Origin: Rhodovulum robiginosum
GTDB lineage: Bacteria > Pseudomonadota > Alphaproteobacteria > Rhodobacterales > Rhodobacteraceae
Reading direction: 5' to 3'
Assembly (NCBI RefSeq): GCF_003944755.1
Contig: NZ_RWGU01000041.1
Span: 1 to 64,000, forward strand
DNA length: 64,000 nt
Position 1 is the stretch's first letter. Every line of letters starts with the position of its first letter. Of the stretch, positions 25,201 to 37,383 are shown piece by piece. Both the position numbers and the translations under genes were made by a program. The notes below the pieces were generated by a model. It was not told where the DNA came from and searched no databases. It was given only the letters and a program-made list of their open reading frames with translations.

Positions 25201-26712
25201 TTACCCCTCGGCCCCTCCCCCATTCTCAAGATAGACCTCCAGGGCACGGCGCGCGCCCTGCGCCCAGATCAGCCCCAGCCACGTTGCAAAGGATGCGCTG
25301 AAGGCCGCATCCTCCCCGATCGCCCCATAGTACTGGCGTTGCCCCAGCCAGGTTTCGGGCGCCTCGCGCGCGGCCTGCGCCGCCTCCACGAGGTTGGCCC
25401 AATGGGGGTCGTTCGGTTCGATCGGGCTGCCATCCTCGCGTTGGCCCGCGCACATCCGGGCCCAAAGCGCCTCGGTCAGGGCCAGGCCCTCTACCGGGCC
25501 GCCGGCGGCCAGCGCATCGCGCAGGATTGGCAGCACGAAGCCGGTATGCCGTGAAGAGCCGTCGAAGGCGACCCGGCGCGTGGTGTCGTGGATCTCGGGG
25601 TTGGCGAACCGCCGTTCGATCAGCGCGAGGTAGTCGCGCGGCGCCATTCCGGGCACGGGGTCTACGTAGGGTACGATCTCCTCGGTCTCGACCTTGTGCA
25701 GGAATGCCGCGATCTGAGGATCCTGCATGCAGGCCGCGATGGTCGGCACGCCAAGTATTTCGCCCGCATTGGCCAGCACCTGGTGGCCCGCATTCAGAAT
25801 GCGGATTTTCATGCGTTCATAGGCATGCACATCGTCGGTCAGCGTGGCGCCCACCTCTTGCCACGGGGGGCGGCCATTTGGGAAACGGTCCTCGATCACC
25901 CATTGGCGAAAGTTCTCGTGGGTCACGGGGGCTGCGTCGTCGATCCCGAGGGACCGGGCCAGTTCCAGTTCGCGGGTGCCGGTCGACGGCACGATGCAAT
26001 CTACCATGGCGTTGGGGAAGGCGGCGTGCGTGTCGATCCAGTCGGCCAGGTCGGGATCGCCAAGCCGGGCGAGGCCGACCACCGTCTGACGCAGGATCGC
26101 GCCGTTGTTTTGCAGGTTGTCGCAGCACTGGCCGGTGAAGGGCGCGTGGCCGGCTGCGCGGCGCGCCCTGAGTGCCGCAACCATCGCGCCAAAGGCGGTT
26201 TTCGGGGCATTCTGGTTGGCCGCGTCGTGGACGATATCGGGGTGGCAGGCATCGAAGGCGCCAGAGGCGTCGGTGAAATAGCCCCCTTCCGTCACGGTCA
26301 GCGAGACGATGCGGATCGCAGGATCGGACATCGCGCGGATCAGCGCCGCGTTGCCGTCTTCGATGGGCAGGAAATCGATCATCGAGCCCACGACCTCGGC
26401 CGAGATGCCATCGGGGTCGAGCTCGATCAGGGTGGTCAGGCAGTCCTGGGCCAGAAGGCGGTCGCGCATCGCGCTGTCCGTGGACCGGACGCCGGCGCCG
26501 ATAATGGCCCAGTCATGCGCCAGGCCCTTCTGCATCAGCCGGTGCAGGTACCACGACTGGTGCGCGCGGTGGAAATTGCCAAGCCCGACATGCACGATGC
26601 CGGGGGTGAGCGCGGCGCGATCGTAGCGCGGGCGTTTCACGCCCTCGGGCAGATCGGCCAGGGTCGCGTTGCTGAGTTTCGTCGGGCGGCCTGCCCCGGC
26701 GCGGTCAGTCAT
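25201..26712 (-). CDS. mtlK: Mannitol 2-dehydrogenase
   Basis: The 503-residue member of the polyol-specific long-chain dehydrogenases oxidises D-mannitol to D-fructose with NAD+. GIVHVGLGNFHRAHQSWYL is the family Rossmann start (family GLGxFHRAH), TVTEGGY is conserved, and KIRILNAGHQVLAN contains the catalytic Lys-x-x-x-x-Asn-x-x-His set. The start overlaps the smoS stop by one base. It is the last gene of the polyol operon, as in Rhodobacter sphaeroides. Fructuronate or tagaturonate reductase belong to the same family, but the smo context favours mannitol/arabitol. Confidence 0.9.
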   Translation of the reverse strand: MTDRAGAGRPTKLSNATLADLPEGVKRPRYDRAALTPGIVHVGLGNFHRAHQSWYLHRLMQKGLAHDWAIIGAGVRSTDSAMRDRLLAQDCLTTLIELDPDGISAEVVGSMIDFLPIEDGNAALIRAMSDPAIRIVSLTVTEGGYFTDASGAFDACHPDIVHDAANQNAPKTAFGAMVAALRARRAAGHAPFTGQCCDNLQNNGAILRQTVVGLARLGDPDLADWIDTHAAFPNAMVDCIVPSTGTRELELARSLGIDDAAPVTHENFRQWVIEDRFPNGRPPWQEVGATLTDDVHAYERMKIRILNAGHQVLANAGEILGVPTIAACMQDPQIAAFLHKVETEEIVPYVDPVPGMAPRDYLALIERRFANPEIHDTTRRVAFDGSSRHTGFVLPILRDALAAGGPVEGLALTEALWARMCAGQREDGSPIEPNDPHWANLVEAAQAAREAPETWLGQRQYYGAIGEDAAFSASFATWLGLIWAQGARRALEVYLENGGGAEG

Positions 26713-27485
26713 CAGTTCATCCAGTTCCCGCCGTCGACATTATAGGTCTGGGCGACGATGTAATCGGCCTCGTCCGAAGCAAGGAAAATGGCCATGCCGG
26801 TCAGGTCCTCGGCGCGGCCCATCCGGCCGTAGGGCACCGCTTCGCCGACCTCTTTCTTCTTCTGACCCGGCGCTTTGCCCTCGTATTTGGCAAAGAAGGC
26901 ATCGACGCCGTCCCAATGCTCTCCATCGACCACACCCGGCGAGATGGCGTTGACGTTGATGCCGTGCCTGACCAGGTCCAGCGCCGCCGACTGGGTCAGG
27001 CTGATGACGGCGGCCTTGGTGGCGCAATAGACCGCGACCAGGGGCTCGCCGCGCCGCCCGGCCTGGCTGGCCATGTTGATGATGCGGCCGCGGACGCCAT
27101 GCTCGATCATGTGCCGGGCAACGGCCTGCAAGGTGAACAGCGTCCCCGCGACATTGACGGCGAAGACGCGGTCATAGTCCGCGCGCGTGATCTCGACGAC
27201 GGGCGCGGCGGTAAAAAGGGCGGCATTGTTGATCAGGATGTCGATCCGGCCCAGCCGGTCCACGGTCTCGTCCACGGCGGCGTCGATGCTGTCCTGCCGG
27301 GTGATGTCCATCTCGACGGCAATCGCCGCCGGGCCGATCTGCTCGGCCGAGGCCCTTGCCGCAGCGATATTGATATCCGCGATGGCAACGCGCGCGCCCT
27401 CGGAAACATAGGCCTTGGCGAAGGCCAGACCGATCCCGCGGGCCGCCCCCGTGATCAACGCGCTTTTGTCCTTGAGCCGCTCCAT
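26712..27485 (-). CDS. smoS: Sorbitol (L-iditol 2-)dehydrogenase, SDR family
   Basis: The 257-residue classical short-chain dehydrogenase has TGAARGIG (NAD-binding), NNAA, the catalytic Ser in NMASQAGRRGE and YCATK (Tyr-x-x-x-Lys). The C-terminal VPYGRMGRAEDLTGMAIFLASDEADYIVAQTYNVDGG is typical of SmoS, which oxidises sorbitol to fructose and galactitol to tagatose. It lies one base after smoK and overlaps mtlK by one base. Confidence 0.9.
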   Translation of the reverse strand: MERLKDKSALITGAARGIGLAFAKAYVSEGARVAIADINIAAARASAEQIGPAAIAVEMDITRQDSIDAAVDETVDRLGRIDILINNAALFTAAPVVEITRADYDRVFAVNVAGTLFTLQAVARHMIEHGVRGRIINMASQAGRRGEPLVAVYCATKAAVISLTQSAALDLVRHGINVNAISPGVVDGEHWDGVDAFFAKYEGKAPGQKKKEVGEAVPYGRMGRAEDLTGMAIFLASDEADYIVAQTYNVDGGNWMN

Positions 27486-27486
27486 C

Positions 27487-28494
<1,008 letters not shown>

Positions 28495-28504
28495 GTCTTC
28501 CCCT

Positions 28505-29335
28505 TTATTTCACGGCGCCGAAGGTCAGCCCGCGGACGAGTTGTTTCTGGCTGAACCATCCCAGGATGAGGATCGGCGCGATGGCCATGGTCGAGGCCGC
28601 CGAAAGCTTCGCGTAGAACAGGCCCTCGGGGCTTGAATAGCTGGCGATGAAGGCGGTCAGCGGCGCGGCCTTGGCCGCCGTCAGGTTGAGAGTCCAGAAC
28701 GCCTCGTTCCAGGCCAGGATGACGTTCAGCAGCATGGTCGAGGCGATGCCGGGCACGGCCATTGGCGTGAGCACATAAAGGATTTCCTCGCGCAAGCCGG
28801 CGCCGTCCATGCGCGCGGCCTCCAGGATCTCGCCCGGGATTTCCTTGAAGTAGGTGTAGAGCATCCAGACGATGATCGGCAGGTTGATCAGCATCAGCAC
28901 GACAACCAGCCCCACGCGGCTGTCCAAAAGCCCCAGTTTGATGAAAAGCAGGTAGATCGGGTAAAGCACGCCCACCGCGGGCAGCATCTTGGTGGACAGC
29001 ATCCAGAGCAGGATGTCCTTGGTCCGCCGCGACGGCACGAAGGCCATCGACCAGGCGGCCGGCACGGCGATGAGAACGCCAAGGATCGTCGAGCCCACCG
29101 CGATGATGACCGAGTTCCACAAGAACCGCATGTAGTCGGAACGTTCCTGCACGACGCTGTAATTTTCCAGCGTCCAGTCGAAGAACAAAAACAGCGGCGG
29201 GTCGTTGATCGCCTGCGCCTCGGTCTTGAAGCTGGTGAGGATGGTCCAGAGGATCGGAAAGAAGATCAGCAGCCCCACCGCCCAGGCCAGGGTGGTGTTG
29301 ATCGCCTTGCGTTGCGGGGTGACGGCGCGCGCCAT
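28505..29335 (-). CDS. smoG: Polyol ABC transporter permease (MalG-type)
   Basis: The 276-residue MalG-type permease has six hydrophobic segments and the coupling-helix EAA motif [20 protein letters not shown]. It forms the membrane channel with SmoF. It is separated from smoF by 92 bp that hold a hairpin. Confidence 0.9.
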   Translation of the reverse strand: MARAVTPQRKAINTTLAWAVGLLIFFPILWTILTSFKTEAQAINDPPLFLFFDWTLENYSVVQERSDYMRFLWNSVIIAVGSTILGVLIAVPAAWSMAFVPSRRTKDILLWMLSTKMLPAVGVLYPIYLLFIKLGLLDSRVGLVVVLMLINLPIIVWMLYTYFKEIPGEILEAARMDGAGLREEILYVLTPMAVPGIASTMLLNVILAWNEAFWTLNLTAAKAAPLTAFIASYSSPEGLFYAKLSAASTMAIAPILILGWFSQKQLVRGLTFGAVK

Positions 29336-29389
29336 GTCAGGCCCTCCCGTCCCGGGCGTCCCCCGGGAGCTGATGGTCGGTGGCGGGGA

Positions 29390-29412
29390 CGTCCCGGAAA
29401 TGGCCCGGGACG
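29390..29412 (-). other. Hairpin between smoF and smoG
   Basis: An 8-bp stem (CGTCCCGG / CCGGGACG) with a 7-nt loop lies in the gap between the two permease genes. There is no U-tract. It is probably an mRNA structure rather than a terminator, since smoG, smoK, smoS and mtlK must be transcribed through it. Confidence 0.35.
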
Positions 29413-29427
29413 CTGCGAAGCATGAGA

Positions 29428-30294
29428 TCAGGCATCGAGATTCTTCCCCACGATGCGCATCAGGAACAGCGCGACGATGTTGGCAAGGATGATGGCGTAA
29501 ACCCCGCCGGCCGAGCCGAGCCCGACATTCTGACTTTCCAGCACGCGCTGGAAGATCAGGTAGGTCAGCGTTCGGGTTCCGAACGAGCCCTGGGTGGTGA
29601 CGAAAATCTCGGCGAAGATCGACAGCAGGAAGATCGTCTGGATCAGGATGACCACCGTGATGGCGCGGCTCATGTGCGGCAGGATGATGAACCAGAACCG
29701 CTTGATCGCCGGTGCCCCGTCCATTTCCGCAGCCTCAAGCTGTTCGCTGTCCAGCGACTGGATCGCCGTCAGCAGGATCAGTGTCGCAAAGGGCAGCCAT
29801 TGCCAGCTGACGATCATGATGATCGACGCCAGCGACGCCTCGGACAGCCACGAGATCGGCGTGGCGCCGAAGAATTTGAACAGATGCGCGAACAGCCCGT
29901 TCACCGGATCCATGAACATGTTCTTCCAGACCAGTGCAGACACCGTCGGCATGACGAAGAACGGGGCGATCACGAGGATGCGCACGATGCCCTGCCCCCA
30001 CATCGGCTGATCGAGCAGAAGCGCCAGCAGCACGCCGAAACACACGGTGATCGCCAGCACGCCCCCCACGATGATCAGGGTCGCCTGGATACTGGGCCAG
30101 AAGGAGCTGGAGCTGACGAAGCGGACATAGTTGTCAAAGCCCGTCCAGCCCAGATCGCCGCCGCGCAGGGGCAGGTATCTGCGAAACGAGAACCACAGCG
30201 TCATCGTCAGCGGAACGAGCATCCAGCCCATGAGCAGGACGACGGCGGGGGCCATCATCAGCCTGGCGGCGGATCGGGAATGCTGGGTGGCCAT
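29428..30294 (-). CDS. smoF: Polyol ABC transporter permease (MalF-type)
   Basis: The 288-residue MalF-type permease has six hydrophobic segments and the EAA motif EAAEMDGAPAIKRFWFIILPH. The ATG at 30294 has GGAGAGG eight bases upstream and is preferred over a GTG three codons earlier. It is the first permease gene after smoE. Confidence 0.9.
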   Translation of the reverse strand: MATQHSRSAARLMMAPAVVLLMGWMLVPLTMTLWFSFRRYLPLRGGDLGWTGFDNYVRFVSSSSFWPSIQATLIIVGGVLAITVCFGVLLALLLDQPMWGQGIVRILVIAPFFVMPTVSALVWKNMFMDPVNGLFAHLFKFFGATPISWLSEASLASIIMIVSWQWLPFATLILLTAIQSLDSEQLEAAEMDGAPAIKRFWFIILPHMSRAITVVILIQTIFLLSIFAEIFVTTQGSFGTRTLTYLIFQRVLESQNVGLGSAGGVYAIILANIVALFLMRIVGKNLDA

Positions 30295-30362
30295 GAGATG
30301 CACCTCTCCTTTCGACGGACCAAGCGCCCCGGCAGCGGGGATGCGGTGTCAGAAACGAATTG

Positions 30363-30392
30363 CCGGGGGGCAACAGGGGCGTTGCCCCCCGG
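30363..30392 (-). terminator. Strong hairpin downstream of smoE (attenuator)
   Basis: A 12-bp perfect GC-rich stem (CCGGGGGGCAAC / GTTGCCCCCCGG) with a 6-nt loop begins 12 bp after the smoE stop. On the transcribed strand it is followed by the weakly U-rich CAATTCGTTTCTG, so partial termination is plausible. This would favour excess binding protein over permease. Confidence 0.6.
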
Positions 30393-30404
30393 ACGTGAGA
30401 GGGC

Positions 30405-31706
30405 CTAGTACCCCGCCGCTTCCATTTCGTCAGCGGTCAGCGCCTGGGCTTTTTCCAGTGCCTCCTCGGCGGTCTGCTGCCCGGCGAGAGCGGCCGAGAA
30501 CTCCTGGCCGGCCTGGGTACCGATGCCGGCAAATTCCGGGATCGCCACGAACTGGATGCCGACATAGGGCACCGGTTCGACAGTGGGCTCGTTCGGGTTT
30601 GCCGCCCGGATCGATTCCAGCGTCATCTGCGCGAACGGAATGTCGGCATAGTTCGGGTTTTCGTAGAGCGATGTCCGCGTGCCCGGCGGGACATTGGCCC
30701 AGCCCTCTTTCTCGGCGACGAGGGCCAGATAGTCCTTCGAGGTGGCCCAGTTGATGAAATCCTTGGCCGCCTCTTCCTTCTGCGTGCCGGCCGGGATTGC
30801 CAGTGCCCACGCCCAGAGCCAGTTGGCGCGCTTTCCAAGGCCGGTGTCAGGCGCAAGCGCGAAACCCACGCTGTCGGCGACGCTCGAATCGTCGGGGTTG
30901 GTCACGAAGGACGCCGCGACCGTGGCATCGATCCACATCCCGCACTTGCCCTGCTGGAACAGCGAGAGGTTCTCGTTGAAGCCGTTGGTCGACGCGCCCG
31001 GAGGGCCGGCATCCTCCATCAGGTCGAGGTAGAAGGTGATCGCCTCTTTCCACTCGGGCTGATCGAATTGGGGGGTCCAGTCCTCGTCGAACCAGCGCGC
31101 CCCGAAGGAGTTGGCCATCGTGGTCAGGAACGCCATGTTCTCGCCCCAGCCGGCCTTTCCGCGCAGGCAGATCCCGTAGATCTCGTTGTCCCTGTCGGTG
31201 ATCTTGCGCGCCGCATCGGCCACAAAGTCCCAGGTGGGGGCATCCGGCATCTCGATTCCGGCCTCCTCGAACAGGTCGGTCCGGTACATGATCATCGAGC
31301 TTTCGCCGTAGAACGGCGCCGCGTAGAGCGTGCCGTCAACCGAAAGGCCGTCGCGCATCGCCGGAAGGATGTCGTCGATATCGTAATCGGCAGGCAGGTC
31401 GTCCAGCGGGACCAGCCACCCTTGCCGCGCCCAGATCGGCGTTTCGTACATGCCGATCGTCATGATGTCGAACTGACCGCCCTTGGTGGCGATGTCCTGT
31501 GTCACCCGCTGGCGCAGCACGTTCTCTTCCAGCGTAACCCATTCGACCTCGTGGCCGGTCTTGGCGGTGAAATCGTCGGTCAGGCCCTGCATGCGGATCA
31601 TGTCGCCGTTGTTCACGGTGGCGATTGTGATCTCTTCTGCCTGGGCCGCTCCGACCGCGATCAAGGTAAGCGCGGTCGCCGCACGAAGTGCGTTTCTCGA
31701 ATACAT
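30405..31706 (-). CDS. smoE: Polyol ABC transporter substrate-binding protein
   Basis: The 433-residue periplasmic binding protein has a cleavable leader (MYSRNALRAATALTLIAVGAAQA) and the MalE-like signature AAKDFINWATSKDYLALVAEKEGWANVPPGTR. MalE-like proteins of the SmoE/MtlE branch bind sorbitol and mannitol. GGGAGGAG precedes the ATG. It is the first gene of smoEFGK-smoS-mtlK and is transcribed from the promoter at 31741-31769. Confidence 0.92.
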   Translation of the reverse strand: MYSRNALRAATALTLIAVGAAQAEEITIATVNNGDMIRMQGLTDDFTAKTGHEVEWVTLEENVLRQRVTQDIATKGGQFDIMTIGMYETPIWARQGWLVPLDDLPADYDIDDILPAMRDGLSVDGTLYAAPFYGESSMIMYRTDLFEEAGIEMPDAPTWDFVADAARKITDRDNEIYGICLRGKAGWGENMAFLTTMANSFGARWFDEDWTPQFDQPEWKEAITFYLDLMEDAGPPGASTNGFNENLSLFQQGKCGMWIDATVAASFVTNPDDSSVADSVGFALAPDTGLGKRANWLWAWALAIPAGTQKEEAAKDFINWATSKDYLALVAEKEGWANVPPGTRTSLYENPNYADIPFAQMTLESIRAANPNEPTVEPVPYVGIQFVAIPEFAGIGTQAGQEFSAALAGQQTAEEALEKAQALTADEMEAAGY

Positions 31707-31740
31707 CCCACTCCTCCCGTAATTGGATGTTGTCCGAGAA

Positions 31741-31769
31741 CGCTAGCCGCGACTTCAGCGCGCTGTCAA
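31741..31769 (-). promoter_or_regulatory. Sigma-70-like promoter of smoE
   Basis: On the minus strand there is a perfect -35 TTGACA (31769-31764), a 17-bp spacer and CTAGCG (31746-31741) as a weak -10. The initiation point would be about 30 bp before the smoE start. The weak -10 and the adjacent operator-like motif suggest that the promoter needs help or is controlled. Confidence 0.55.
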
Positions 31770-31779
31770 TTTTAATTTT

Positions 31780-31794
31780 ACGCGCGGCAAGTTT
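31780..31794 (-). promoter_or_regulatory. Putative LacI-family operator upstream of smoE
   Basis: ACGCGCGGCAAGTTT lies 74 bp upstream of smoE and 10 bp upstream of its -35 box. A 14-of-15 match occurs upstream of the lacI-type gene (32898-32912) at nearly the same distance from that start. The CG-centred core is typical of LacI-family sites. The location upstream of -35 would suit activation as well as repression. Confidence 0.55.
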
Positions 31795-31803
31795 TCCCTT
31801 GGC

Positions 31804-32829
31804 TCATGCCGAGACTCTCATGACAAGACGCCCCTCGAACAGCTTGGAATCCTTGGGCATTGGGGCACCGTCGATCATGCGGAACAATGTCTCGGCCGCG
31901 TGGCGGGAAATCGCCTCGTAGTCCTGGGCGACCGTTGTAAGCGGCGGGCACGTGTACCGGGCAAACGGGTGATCGTCCTGCCCGGCGACCCGAATCCTGC
32001 AGCCGGGCTCGTGGCCAACGCGCAACCCGGCCTCGCAACACGCGGTCAGGAATCCGATGGCCAGGCGGTCATTGCTGCACAAGACGGTGTTGGTGGCGAA
32101 CTGGCCCTCTGCCAGCGCCTTCGCTCCGCCGCGCAGGCCGATCTCTTCGAAATTCCAGCCCTCGCCCGCGGCCTTTACGATCTTCGGTTCCTGCCCCAGC
32201 CGCTGCATGGCGTGGATATACCCGGCGCGGCGTTTGTTCGCGTTGGGGTTCGACGGCGTCGCCATCTCGAAAAAACAGGGCGGCTCTCCGGTGCGGCACA
32301 GGTAATCCACGATCAGCATCGAGAATTGCGGATTGTCCGAGCCGATATAGGCAAGGCCCAACGCCTCAAGGCTGCTGTCGAACAGAACGGTCGGGATGTC
32401 GGCGCAGAATTTCTCGACCGCGCTGGCATCCGACGCCCGCCCCAAGGGCGCGAGCAACACCCCCGCAGGCTTGAGCGAGCGCAGGCTGTCGAGGATATCG
32501 TTTTCCAGCGCCTGGTTGCCGTGGGCGCTGTAAAGCGTCGGGCGATAGCCCGCATTGATGCAGCGCTGTTCGATGTTGCGCGCGATCTCGGCAAAGAACG
32601 GGTCGGCCAGATAGGGCACCACGATCCCGACGTTCTTGGTCAGCTTGCGGTTCTGGTTGATGGCGAAGATGTTCGGCCGATAATCGTATTTCTCCAACGC
32701 CGCTTCGATGCGCGTGCGGGTGGAGGAGCGCACGCTGCCGGGATCGTGGAAGTATTTCGAAACGGTCGGCCGCGACAGGCCGCTGACCGCGGCGAACTCT
32801 TCCATATTCCGGATCTTCTTGGTGCCCAT
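31804..32829 (-). CDS. LacI-family transcriptional regulator of the polyol operon
   Basis: The 341-residue regulator has an N-terminal LacI helix-turn-helix (MEEFAAVSGLSRPTVSKYFHDPGSVRSSTRTRIEAAL, residues ~9-45; family V-S-x-x-T-V-S-x-x-x) and a periplasmic-binding-like domain (VGIVVPYLADPFFAEIARNIE, then the IGSDN and RVAGQDDHPFARY ligand regions). It sits directly upstream of smoE on the same strand, with its own operator-like motif. The ATG at 32829 is the usual HTH-proximal start. The likely ligand is a polyol or its product fructose; this is context-based. Confidence 0.9.
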   Translation of the reverse strand: MGTKKIRNMEEFAAVSGLSRPTVSKYFHDPGSVRSSTRTRIEAALEKYDYRPNIFAINQNRKLTKNVGIVVPYLADPFFAEIARNIEQRCINAGYRPTLYSAHGNQALENDILDSLRSLKPAGVLLAPLGRASDASAVEKFCADIPTVLFDSSLEALGLAYIGSDNPQFSMLIVDYLCRTGEPPCFFEMATPSNPNANKRRAGYIHAMQRLGQEPKIVKAAGEGWNFEEIGLRGGAKALAEGQFATNTVLCSNDRLAIGFLTACCEAGLRVGHEPGCRIRVAGQDDHPFARYTCPPLTTVAQDYEAISRHAAETLFRMIDGAPMPKDSKLFEGRLVMRVSA

Positions 32830-33214
32830 GGCCTCAGAACGTTGCTTCGGACCGGTCGTAATGCCAGCCCGTATTCTCCTAGGTTTACTTTTTCTTAACG
32901 CGCGGAAAGTTTCAAGGGCGTTGTGAACGTTTACCGGGAGGGCTTCGTCGCTTGGTGAACAACTGACGATGCATGGGATGTCGAAAGGCACCTGCTGCGC
33001 CGAAATCCGACGTTCGGCGGACTGCCAGCTCGCCCGGATTACGCGCCCGTGAAGACCTGGCGGTTTGGTGCAGACACCGAAACCAAGGCCGAGGGCGCGT
33101 TGACCAGCACATCAAACGCGCCCCTGATGCGAACGCTGTCATCCCGGACGTGAATGGCCGCCATATCACAATGGCCAGCCAATCCAATCTCTTGGCTCTT
33201 CGCCTTCGCTGTCT
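32830..33214. other. Intergenic region between rpoD and the LacI regulator
   Basis: This is 385 bp. It contains the lacI promoter region with the operator-like motif (32898-32912) and the 3' flank of rpoD. A minus-strand frame ending at 33039 reads as a plausible peptide (IGLAGHCDMAAIHVRDDSVR and on to VFTGA) but lacks a start and recognisable relatives. It may be a gene relic or chance. Confidence 0.45.
32898..32912 (-). promoter_or_regulatory. Putative LacI-family operator upstream of its own gene
   Basis: ACGCGCGGAAAGTTT differs from the smoE-proximal copy at one position and lies 69 bp upstream of the regulator's ATG. It suggests autoregulation. The flanks extend a loose dyad (CTT...CGCG...AAG on the minus strand). 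Confidence 0.55.
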
Positions 33215-35224
<2,010 letters not shown>

Positions 35225-35326
35225 TCCGTGCTCCTTGGGCGGGGAGGGCTGATTCGGGCTCAGGCTTGACCCGAATCAATAGCGCGAATCATGCGCTTGC
35301 ACACCCTTCTACCCTGCTTTCTTTAC

Positions 35327-37288
35327 TCAATAATCACCTTCCGGCTCTGGCTTGGGCGGCAATCGCGTCTCGTGACCGATTCGCGTCAGCAATTCGGCGA
35401 AGGCATCACGCTCGTCGCGGCTGATTCGGGCGCCGTTCGGACCAAGGTCGAACTCGCCCCGGTCCTCGGTCTCGCCGCGCCCGGCATTGTGCCGGGCCTT
35501 GGCCACCTCGCTCAGCCGCCAGGTCAGCCCCTCGTCCGCCAATCCCTCGATATCATGCATCGCCTCTTCGATTTCGCGGGCCGCGCCGCGCGAGGCGGAC
35601 AGGCGGGCCAGTTCCTCCGCCAGGCACAGCGCAGCCTTCTCGCTGTCGCCGGGGTCGCGCACGGGCGGTGCTATCCGGACATGGCCGAGGGCGAAGAGCT
35701 TTTCAAGGGGGGCGGTGCCCACGCGCGCCTCCAGCGCGGCGCGCAGGGCGGCCCGGTCGGTCTCTCCGGCCAGCGCCAGAAGGGCGGCTTGCAGCCGGGC
35801 GTGGTCGGGGCCGTGGCATTCCAGCCGCTCCAGTTCGCCCTCGAAGCGCGCCAGCAGGCCCGGATGGATGATCAGCGTTGCCAGGATCACCGCCTCGCGC
35901 AAGGCCTCGCCGAACTCGTCGCTGGCCGCGACGAGGGACGAGCTTTTGGTGCTGGGCATCGGCTGGGCGGGGGCCTTGCCGCGCGGGGCGCCGGGGCGCC
36001 AGGGCGGGCGGAACAACGCGCGGCGCAGGCGGTCGATCTCCTGCCCGTAATGGCGGCGGATCGACGGGTCCTTGATGCGCGAAATGGCGTTTCGCAGGTC
36101 GCGGTCGAGCGCCGCCTTGCGCTCGGGGCTGTCAAAGCTCTTGCCTTCGGTCTCGCGCGCCCAGAGCAGGCTGACCATCGGCTGGGCGGCGTCGAGGATC
36201 TTCTGCATCGCCGCCGCCCCGCCGGCGCGGATCACGTCGTCGGGGTCCTGCCCCGGCGGCATCAGCGCGAACCGCAGCGATTGCCCCGCCTCCAAAAGCG
36301 GCAGCGCGAGGTCCATCAACCGCCGCCCGGCATCGATCCCGGCCCGGTCGCCGTCGAGCGCCACGATGGGTTCGGGGTGGATGCGCCACAACAGGCGCAA
36401 CTGGTCCTCGGTCACCGCCGTGCCGAGCGGCGCCACCGCCGCCCCGAACCCCGCCTCGGCCAGCGCGATCACGTCCATGTAGCCCTCGGCGACGATCAGC
36501 GGCTGGCCCTTTCCGGCGGCCTCGCGTGCGGGGCCGTGGTTGTAGAGGTTGCGCCCCTTGTCGAACAGCTCGGTCTCGGGCGAGTTGAGGTACTTGGCGC
36601 TGTCCTCGGGGTCCATCGCGCGGCCGCCGAAGGCGATGGCCCGCCCCCGCGCATCGCGGATCGGGAACATGATACGGTTGCGGAACACGTCATAGGGCCC
36701 GCGCGATTTCTCCGAGGTCTTGGCCAGCCCCGCGCCGAGGATCAGATCGTCCTCGACCTCCTTGGCCTTGAGGTGCGCCCAGAGCCCGTGCCAGCCGGGC
36801 GGCGCAAACCCGATCTCCCACCGCTTGAGCGCCTCGTCCGAGAGCCCGCGCCGTTCGAGATACGCGCGCGCCTCGGCCGCCGCGCCGGTGCTGAGTTGCA
36901 GGCGGTAATGCTGCACCGCCTGGTCCATCACCTGCGTAAGCCGCGTGCGCCGGTCGGCCTTTTCCTGCGCCTTGGGGTCGCGCGCGGGCATCTGCATGCC
37001 CGCCTCCTGGGCCAGGATCTCGATCGCCTCCATGAAGCCCACGTTCTCGGTCTCGCGCACGAAGGAGATCGCGTCGCCCTTGGCGTGGCAGCCGAAGCAA
37101 TAATAAAACCCCTTGCGATCGTCGACGTGGAAGCTGGCGGTCTTTTCCTGGTGGAACGGGCACGGCGCCCACATGTCGCCCTTGCCCTGGTTCGATTTGC
37201 GCGTGTCCCACATCACCTTGCGCCCGACAACCTGGGCCAGCGAGGTGCGACTGCGCAATTCGTCGAGGAAACCGGGGGGGAGACTCAT
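35327..37288 (-). CDS. dnaG: DNA primase
   Basis: The 653-residue primase has an N-terminal zinc-binding domain (CPFHQEKTASFHVDDRKGFYYCFGCHAKGD, residues ~43-72: Cys-x2-His...Cys-x2-Cys), the RNA polymerase/Toprim core (VAEGYMDVIALAEAGF; ALDGDRAGIDAGRR) and a helicase-binding C-terminal domain. It synthesises RNA primers at the replication fork. It probably forms a transcription unit with rpoD. Confidence 0.97.
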   Translation of the reverse strand: MSLPPGFLDELRSRTSLAQVVGRKVMWDTRKSNQGKGDMWAPCPFHQEKTASFHVDDRKGFYYCFGCHAKGDAISFVRETENVGFMEAIEILAQEAGMQMPARDPKAQEKADRRTRLTQVMDQAVQHYRLQLSTGAAAEARAYLERRGLSDEALKRWEIGFAPPGWHGLWAHLKAKEVEDDLILGAGLAKTSEKSRGPYDVFRNRIMFPIRDARGRAIAFGGRAMDPEDSAKYLNSPETELFDKGRNLYNHGPAREAAGKGQPLIVAEGYMDVIALAEAGFGAAVAPLGTAVTEDQLRLLWRIHPEPIVALDGDRAGIDAGRRLMDLALPLLEAGQSLRFALMPPGQDPDDVIRAGGAAAMQKILDAAQPMVSLLWARETEGKSFDSPERKAALDRDLRNAISRIKDPSIRRHYGQEIDRLRRALFRPPWRPGAPRGKAPAQPMPSTKSSSLVAASDEFGEALREAVILATLIIHPGLLARFEGELERLECHGPDHARLQAALLALAGETDRAALRAALEARVGTAPLEKLFALGHVRIAPPVRDPGDSEKAALCLAEELARLSASRGAAREIEEAMHDIEGLADEGLTWRLSEVAKARHNAGRGETEDRGEFDLGPNGARISRDERDAFAELLTRIGHETRLPPKPEPEGDY

Positions 37289-37383
37289 GGCTTACAATAT
37301 CGGGCGGCAGGTGCCTGCTGTCCAGTCATGGTGAGGCGCGCCTCCCGCCTGGCGCGACGCGGCCGGCCGAAACGGCGGCGCCG

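Noticed and set aside
33039-33190. Protein-like minus-strand frame between rpoD and lacI
   Set aside because: It reads well for about 50 codons but has no start of its own and runs into the rpoD antisense. It could be a relic but cannot be assigned.
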